Part shown: positions 59,533-64,000 of the stretch, piece after piece | Position numbering within the stretch: position 1 is the stretch's first letter | Layout: each line of letters opens with the position of its first letter | Source: Aliivibrio wodanis | Lineage (GTDB): Bacteria > Pseudomonadota > Gammaproteobacteria > Enterobacterales > Vibrionaceae | Assembly (NCBI GenBank): GCA_000953695.1 | Contig: LN554847.1 | Location: 809,801 to 873,800 of the forward strand | Length of the DNA stretch: 64,000 nucleotides | Direction: 5' to 3' | Notes under the pieces: model-generated | Told to the model about the DNA's origin: nothing | The model's database searches: none | Seen by the model: the letters and a program-made list of their open reading frames with translations, nothing else | Program-made: the position numbers and the translations under genes

Positions 59533-60717
59533 ATGATGAATATTACAGATAAAGCTGTCGAAGAAAGAATCCCACCTATACTGCGTTTAGGGTTTCGACC
59601 GTTTTTTTTATTAGGTAGTATCTATGCCATTATTGCTGTAGCTGTATGGGTTTTGGCATTTCAAACAGGCCAACCTAGTTACCTAAACGTACCTGCGCTT
59701 TGGTGGCACGTACATGAAATGCTTTTTGGTTTTTCGATGGCTATTGTCGCTGGTTTTGTGTTAAGTGCCGTTCAGAATTGGACTGGTGTTAAAGGAACTT
59801 CCGATAAACGACTCGGTTTGATTGTCTTATTATGGTTGTTACCGCGAGTGTTATTTTGGACTTCAGCTCCACTTTGGTTAATTTCAAGTATCGAAGCATT
59901 GTTTATGCTTGCTATTGCGTATGAAGTTGGATTCCGTGTAATCAAAACTAAAGGCGTTCGTAACTTCTTCTTCATTCCGCTATTTTTAGTCGCTATTGCC
60001 GCGAACTTCGCTAGTTACGCAACAATTAAAGGCATGCCACCATTTACTTCTGCTGCGGTTTGGGAATCCATGCTTTGGTGGTTTACACTATTAATTTCAG
60101 TAATGGGGGCACGAGTAATCCCATTCTTTACTGCACGTCGCTTTCAGTTTGAAAAAGTACAGCCGATGATGTGGTTAGAAGCCTTATGTAATATTCCATT
60201 GGCAATGCTATTTATTCTTAGCTTTTTCCCTATTACCTCTGCCGAAATTAGCCCGTACTTAATGGTGATAGCAGGATCAGCACAACTTATTCGTATGATT
60301 AGTTGGAAAGGGTATAAAACATTGAGTGAGCCATTAGTATGGTCTCTTCATGCTGGTTATTTATGTATCCCTTTAAGCCTATTAATTCGTGGCTTTGCTA
60401 ATAATGGTTTTATTTCGCACACAGCAATTCATCTCTTCGCTATTGGTGCATTAGGCGGGGTGATTTTAGCGATGATTGCTCGTGTCACTATGGGTCATAC
60501 TGGTAGAGAGATTTATAAAGGACCTGTTATGTGGCCTGCTTTCTCGGCTATTATTCTTGCTGCTGTGGTTCGCTCTGTCGGCGTGATCTTGTTCCCTGAA
60601 TACATGATGAATATGATCAATATTGCTGCAGTATTATGGGCATTTGCATTTGGTCTATTTGTTTGGCATTTTGCCCCTATGCTATGCAAAAAACGTGTTG
60701 ATGGTCACCCAGGTTAA
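59533..60717 (+). CDS. nnrS: NnrS family haem/copper membrane protein
   Basis: 394 residues, ~12 TM helices. Family start ILRLGFRPFFLLGSIYAI, then ALWWHVHEMLFGFSMAIVAGF with conserved His residues, MGARVIPFFTARRF, and AIGALGGVILAMIARVTMGHTGR. NnrS proteins protect against nitric oxide in Vibrio and others, in line with the NsrR-like site upstream. The start has two adjoining ATGs with GAG-AAG before them. Confidence 0.93.
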   Translation: MMNITDKAVEERIPPILRLGFRPFFLLGSIYAIIAVAVWVLAFQTGQPSYLNVPALWWHVHEMLFGFSMAIVAGFVLSAVQNWTGVKGTSDKRLGLIVLLWLLPRVLFWTSAPLWLISSIEALFMLAIAYEVGFRVIKTKGVRNFFFIPLFLVAIAANFASYATIKGMPPFTSAAVWESMLWWFTLLISVMGARVIPFFTARRFQFEKVQPMMWLEALCNIPLAMLFILSFFPITSAEISPYLMVIAGSAQLIRMISWKGYKTLSEPLVWSLHAGYLCIPLSLLIRGFANNGFISHTAIHLFAIGALGGVILAMIARVTMGHTGREIYKGPVMWPAFSAIILAAVVRSVGVILFPEYMMNMINIAAVLWAFAFGLFVWHFAPMLCKKRVDGHPG

Positions 60718-60768
60718 TTTACGGCACGAATAAACAAGATCCAACTCACACATTCTTAATATTACTGT

Positions 60769-60792
60769 CAACATTAACAATAGTTAATGTTG
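60769..60792. repeat. 10-bp inverted repeat between nnrS and nagE
   Basis: CAACATTAAC and GTTAATGTTG separated by AATA. No T-run follows, so it is a poor terminator; an operator is possible. It lies 83 bp before nagE. Confidence 0.5.
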
Positions 60793-60874
60793 GCACAACC
60801 TTTCCTTAATCTTCCCCTCTGTATTCTTCTCTTAGTTTAAAAATAATTACGATTTTTACTTTGAGGAATATAAT

Positions 60875-62338
60875 ATGAATGTATTAGGTTACATGCAAAA
60901 AGTAGGTAAAGCGCTGATGGTTCCTGTCGCTACGCTTCCTGCTGCCGCGATATTAATGGGTGTTGGTTACTGGATGGATCCAACTGGTTGGGGTGCCAAC
61001 AGTGTATTCGCTGCGTTTTTAATTAAATCAGGCGGTGCTATCATTGATGTGATGCCGATGCTATTTGCCATTGGTGTGGCGTTTGGTTTGAGTAAAGACA
61101 AAAACGGTTCGGCGGCACTAGCAGGTTTCATCTCTTTTACCGTTGTTACTACCCTTCTTTCTCCTGCAGTTGTTGCTCAACTTGAAAACATCCCTTTAGA
61201 TCAAGTTCCTGCGGCGTTCGCTAAAATCAATAACCAGTTTATTGGTATTATTGTTGGTATTATTTCTGCTGAAATTTACAACAAATACTCTACGGTTGAG
61301 CTACCAAAAGCACTTGCTTTCTTTAGTGGCAAGCGTCTTGTTCCTATCTTGACTTCAATTGCAGGTATGGCTTTGTCATTCGTGCTTCTTTACGTATGGC
61401 CTGCTATTTTTGATGCGCTAATCTCGTTTGGTACTCAACTTCAATCAATGGGTGCGGTTGGTGCGGGTCTATTCGGTTTCTTTAACCGTTTAATGTTAAG
61501 TGTTGGTATGCACCATGCGCTTTACCCTGTGTTCTGGTTTGATGTTGTTGGTATTAACGATATTCCAAACTTCTTAGGGGGCGCACAGTCGATTGCTAAC
61601 GGTACTGGTATTCCTGGTCAAACAGGCATGTACCAAGCTGGCTTCTTCCCTATCATGATGTTTGGTCTTCCTGGTGCTGCACTGGCTATGTACCACTGTG
61701 CAGAAAAACGCAATAAAGCCGCGGTATTCTCTATCATGCTTGCAGCTGCAATGGCGTCATTCTTTACTGGTATCACTGAACCGCTAGAATTCAGCTTCAT
61801 GTTCCTTGCTCCGTGGTTATACCTGATCCATGCAATCTTAACGGGTCTATCTCTGTTCATCGCAGCAAGCATGGAATGGATGGCTGGTTTTGGTTTCTCT
61901 GCAGGTTTAGTCGATTTTGTACTTTCAAGCCAAAATCCATTAGCGGTTAAATGGTACATGTTGATCCCACAAGGTCTTGTATTCTTTGTTCTTTACTACA
62001 CAATCTTTAGATTCGCGATTAAGAAGTTTAACTTCCTAACTCCAGGTCGTGGTGAAGACATGAATAAAGATGACTCTGTAGAAGAGAACATTACAGATGT
62101 AACCAATGCCTACATTGAAGCAATTGGTGGGGCAGACAACATTCTAGAAGTAGATAACTGTATTACTCGCCTACGTTTAACGGTAAAAGACTCTGGCCTT
62201 GCTGATAAAGATAAACTGAAATCAATTGGTGCAGCAGGTGTTGTTCCAATGGGTAAAGGTGGCTTACAAGTAATCATTGGCCTAGGAAAAGTAGATAAAG
62301 TTGCTGCTGAAATGAAAGTGATTTTAAAAGCAGAATAG
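60875..62338 (+). CDS. nagE: PTS N-acetylglucosamine-specific EIIBC
   Basis: 487 residues. The EIIC membrane domain begins NVLGYMQKVGKALMVPVATLPAAAILMGVGYW, with the conserved FTGITEPLEFSFMF. The EIIB domain has the phosphocysteine in VDNCITRLRLTV (about residue 429). Imports GlcNAc with phosphorylation, feeding the chitin pathway. It lacks a fused EIIA domain, so a separate EIIA must donate phosphate. ATG 60875 has GAGGA upstream. Confidence 0.92.
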   Translation: MNVLGYMQKVGKALMVPVATLPAAAILMGVGYWMDPTGWGANSVFAAFLIKSGGAIIDVMPMLFAIGVAFGLSKDKNGSAALAGFISFTVVTTLLSPAVVAQLENIPLDQVPAAFAKINNQFIGIIVGIISAEIYNKYSTVELPKALAFFSGKRLVPILTSIAGMALSFVLLYVWPAIFDALISFGTQLQSMGAVGAGLFGFFNRLMLSVGMHHALYPVFWFDVVGINDIPNFLGGAQSIANGTGIPGQTGMYQAGFFPIMMFGLPGAALAMYHCAEKRNKAAVFSIMLAAAMASFFTGITEPLEFSFMFLAPWLYLIHAILTGLSLFIAASMEWMAGFGFSAGLVDFVLSSQNPLAVKWYMLIPQGLVFFVLYYTIFRFAIKKFNFLTPGRGEDMNKDDSVEENITDVTNAYIEAIGGADNILEVDNCITRLRLTVKDSGLADKDKLKSIGAAGVVPMGKGGLQVIIGLGKVDKVAAEMKVILKAE

Positions 62339-62421
62339 CAATCTAATTAAATACGAACCATATTTAGTTAAATTGGTATCAGCCCCATAATATTCGTACC
62401 AGATGTTATGGAGTACAACTC

Positions 62422-62457
62422 AAGAGCCTTAATTCTTCCCCCTTTAAGGCTCTTTAT
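62422..62457 (+). terminator. Rho-independent terminator after nagE
   Basis: Stem AAGAGCCTTAA/TTAAGGCTCTT (62422-62432, 62444-62454), loop TTCTTCCCCCT, then TAT. Ends nagE transcription before the two-component operon. Confidence 0.8.
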
Positions 62458-62549
62458 GATGTATTCCTATTTTCGTTATTTTCAAAACTAGTTATCTAAT
62501 CACTCTCTTTTTCTTGCTACAATGTATGAACTAAATATAGAGAATTCTT

Positions 62550-63227
62550 ATGAAAATATTGGTTATAGAAGACGATCAAACCACCCGTGACTTTATTGCT
62601 AAAGCATTAGAACAAGAAGGCTTTATTGTCGATAGTTCTGGCGATGGTAAAGAAGGCTTAATGATGGCAATTAGCTGTGAATATCAGTTAATTGTGTTAG
62701 ATCGCATGCTTCCTAACCTTGATGGCTTAAAGATTTTATCTGCAATTAGAGCGACGGATAACAATACACCCGTTCTTATTCTTAGCGCACTAGATAGCGT
62801 AGACCAGCGTGTTGAAGGCTTAACTGCGGGCAGTGATGACTATCTAACTAAACCTTTTGCTTTGGCTGAGTTGCTAGCACGCATTAATATTATCTTACGC
62901 CGTAACCGTCCAATAGAAAATACACTAAACGAAATACAGATCAATAATCTAACCATTAATCTTCGCTCTCAAAAAGTCACAATAAACAACGTCCCTATCG
63001 CATTACAGAATAAAGAGTTTATTTTATTACGTTTTCTTGTAGAGCATGTCGATGAAGTTGTTTCTCGCATGCGATTGTTTGAAGCTGCTTGGGATTATCA
63101 TTTTGATCCTAAAACCAACGTCATTGATGTTCATATCGCTAAATTGCGTAAAAAACTAGAACACGGTGGCGCAGTAAACCTGATCGAAACGGTACGTGGA
63201 GCGGGTTATGTTATTAGACAAGCGTGA
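62550..63227 (+). CDS. OmpR/PhoB-family response regulator
   Basis: 225 residues. Receiver domain with acidic pocket IEDD, phosphorylated D51 (LIVLDRMLP) and Lys in DDYLTKPF. The C-terminal winged-helix DNA-binding domain has IALQNKEFILLRFLVEH and DVHIAKLRKKLEHGGAVNLIETVRGAGYVI. Resembles the QseB/CusR/PmrA branch. The sensor kinase gene overlaps its end by 20 bp; stimulus not known. Confidence 0.93.
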   Translation: MKILVIEDDQTTRDFIAKALEQEGFIVDSSGDGKEGLMMAISCEYQLIVLDRMLPNLDGLKILSAIRATDNNTPVLILSALDSVDQRVEGLTAGSDDYLTKPFALAELLARINIILRRNRPIENTLNEIQINNLTINLRSQKVTINNVPIALQNKEFILLRFLVEHVDEVVSRMRLFEAAWDYHFDPKTNVIDVHIAKLRKKLEHGGAVNLIETVRGAGYVIRQA

Positions 63228-64000
63228 TGAACTGTATCGCTCGTCCATCTTAAAACTATTAATCTGGTTTGCTGTTGGCTTATTCTTGATGATGGCTCTT
63301 CTCCTTTATCAACTGTATTCCACGTCTCTGCATTTATATAACCAAAACCTTGATGATTGGCTACAGGGCGAAACCTCACAACTTCAATCCATAGCAAATA
63401 GCGAAGGTATTGAAGGGGTTCAGCAAAGCATTGATAATAGTAAAGATAATAACCGCTACATTTATCAAATTGTAAACCATGCCTTCCCAATACCAACGAA
63501 TACATCGTCAACCTCTTACCCTGTTATTGCACAGATCAAACAATATCAAGCCAATAATGATTTACCCAATATGAGAGCAACAAGAATAGAACTTCCTGAT
63601 GGCTCTCTACTGACGGTAGGTATTGATCAAGAGCGCTATTTAAGTTTTAAAAAACAACTAGACAGTTCTGTTATTTGGGGCACTTTTTTCCCCTTTATCG
63701 CCTTGTGCTTAATCGCAATCCTAATTGCCGTATACATCCTTAAACGCTTAAATCTTGTCAATCAGACCATGAACCGAGTGATGCTAGGTGAGCGTAATGT
63801 TCGCTTAAAAGTCGGTCCTGATATGAATGAATTTGATTTACTCGCTTTGCATTTGAATAATATGCTAGAGCAAATGGAACAGAGTGAATCTAAACTTAAA
63901 TCATTAACCGTAGATATTGCTCATGATTTAAGAACCCCAATGGGACGCATTAAACTACGTATTGAAGATCTTTTGTATGATAATACTGTAAGCGATTATC
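63208..64000 (+). CDS. Sensor histidine kinase (partial, runs off window)
   Basis: Begins ATG 63208, inside the regulator gene in another frame. 264 residues are visible. TM1 is ILKLLIWFAVGLFLMMALLLY, a ~120-residue periplasmic domain follows (DDWLQGETSQLQSIANSEG; MRATRIELPDGSLLTVG), and TM2 is FFPFIALCLIAILIAVYIL. A HAMP-like linker and the H-box VDIAHDLRTPMGRIKLRIEDL (His about 239) follow. The ATP-binding domain lies beyond the window. Confidence 0.9.
   Translation, partial: MLLDKRDELYRSSILKLLIWFAVGLFLMMALLLYQLYSTSLHLYNQNLDDWLQGETSQLQSIANSEGIEGVQQSIDNSKDNNRYIYQIVNHAFPIPTNTSSTSYPVIAQIKQYQANNDLPNMRATRIELPDGSLLTVGIDQERYLSFKKQLDSSVIWGTFFPFIALCLIAILIAVYILKRLNLVNQTMNRVMLGERNVRLKVGPDMNEFDLLALHLNNMLEQMEQSESKLKSLTVDIAHDLRTPMGRIKLRIEDLLYDNTVSDY

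Noticed and set aside
60769-60792. The nnrS-nagE inverted repeat as a NagC operator or terminator.
   Set aside because: It lacks the TTCGnnAATAA-like NagC core and has no T-run, so neither assignment can be supported; it is kept only as an unexplained repeat.

Overview
The window joins two different kinds of DNA. Positions 1-47,897 are part of a large chromosomal (sedentary) integron of the Vibrionaceae type. Positions 48,952-64,000 are ordinary chromosomal genes. The low GC content, the attC type, and the nagE, nnrS, cus and chemotaxis genes suggest Vibrionaceae. The heavy IS30, IS66 and IS110 load makes an Aliivibrio species (salmonicida/logei/wodanis group) my best guess. That is an inference; no 16S or other marker gene is present.

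Cassette array (1-47.9 kb). About 50 attC sites, roughly 100-125 bp each, separate mostly single-gene cassettes, all read on the minus strand. The integrase and attI would therefore lie towards higher coordinates; neither is in the window. Cargo includes six GNAT acetyltransferases, CatB, a VOC protein, a GFA-domain protein, an Ogt DNA repair protein, two methyltransferases, a nucleotidyltransferase-like protein, an SDR, three ASCH proteins, two HigBA toxin-antitoxin pairs and two DUF2971 proteins. Defence-like cargo includes an AbiH gene split by a frameshift, a DUF4917 gene, a truncated SIR2-like gene, two PD-(D/E)XK-like proteins and two proteins with HEPN-like motifs. Seven copies of a degenerate ~460-bp cassette have hairpins at both ends.

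Mobile elements in the array. Six IS30 copies occur, the five complete ones encoding identical transposases. Three interrupt cassette genes whose frames can be rebuilt (DUF2971, a HEPN-like gene and a two-TM gene). One lies at an apparent deletion, one lies in an attC at the window edge, and one (47,898-48,951) joins the array to a beheaded chemotaxis receptor gene. Two IS66 copies sit inside attC sites with perfect 8-bp duplications. Two IS110 copies sit at the same position in two attC sites. Their 205-bp leader looks like a bridge RNA whose target loop matches the attC sequence on both sides of the insertion point.

Chromosomal part (49-64 kb). A truncated MCP gene is followed by a bidirectional terminator. 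A minus-strand copper-efflux operon comes next: a Met/His/Cys-rich protein, CusC-like, CusB with a C-terminal CusF-like domain, CusA, and a cupredoxin. It is headed by a promoter with the 19-bp spacer typical of CueR regulation. Then come an acyltransferase, an alpha/beta hydrolase, nnrS behind an NsrR-like operator, the GlcNAc PTS gene nagE, and a two-component pair whose sensor kinase runs off the window end.
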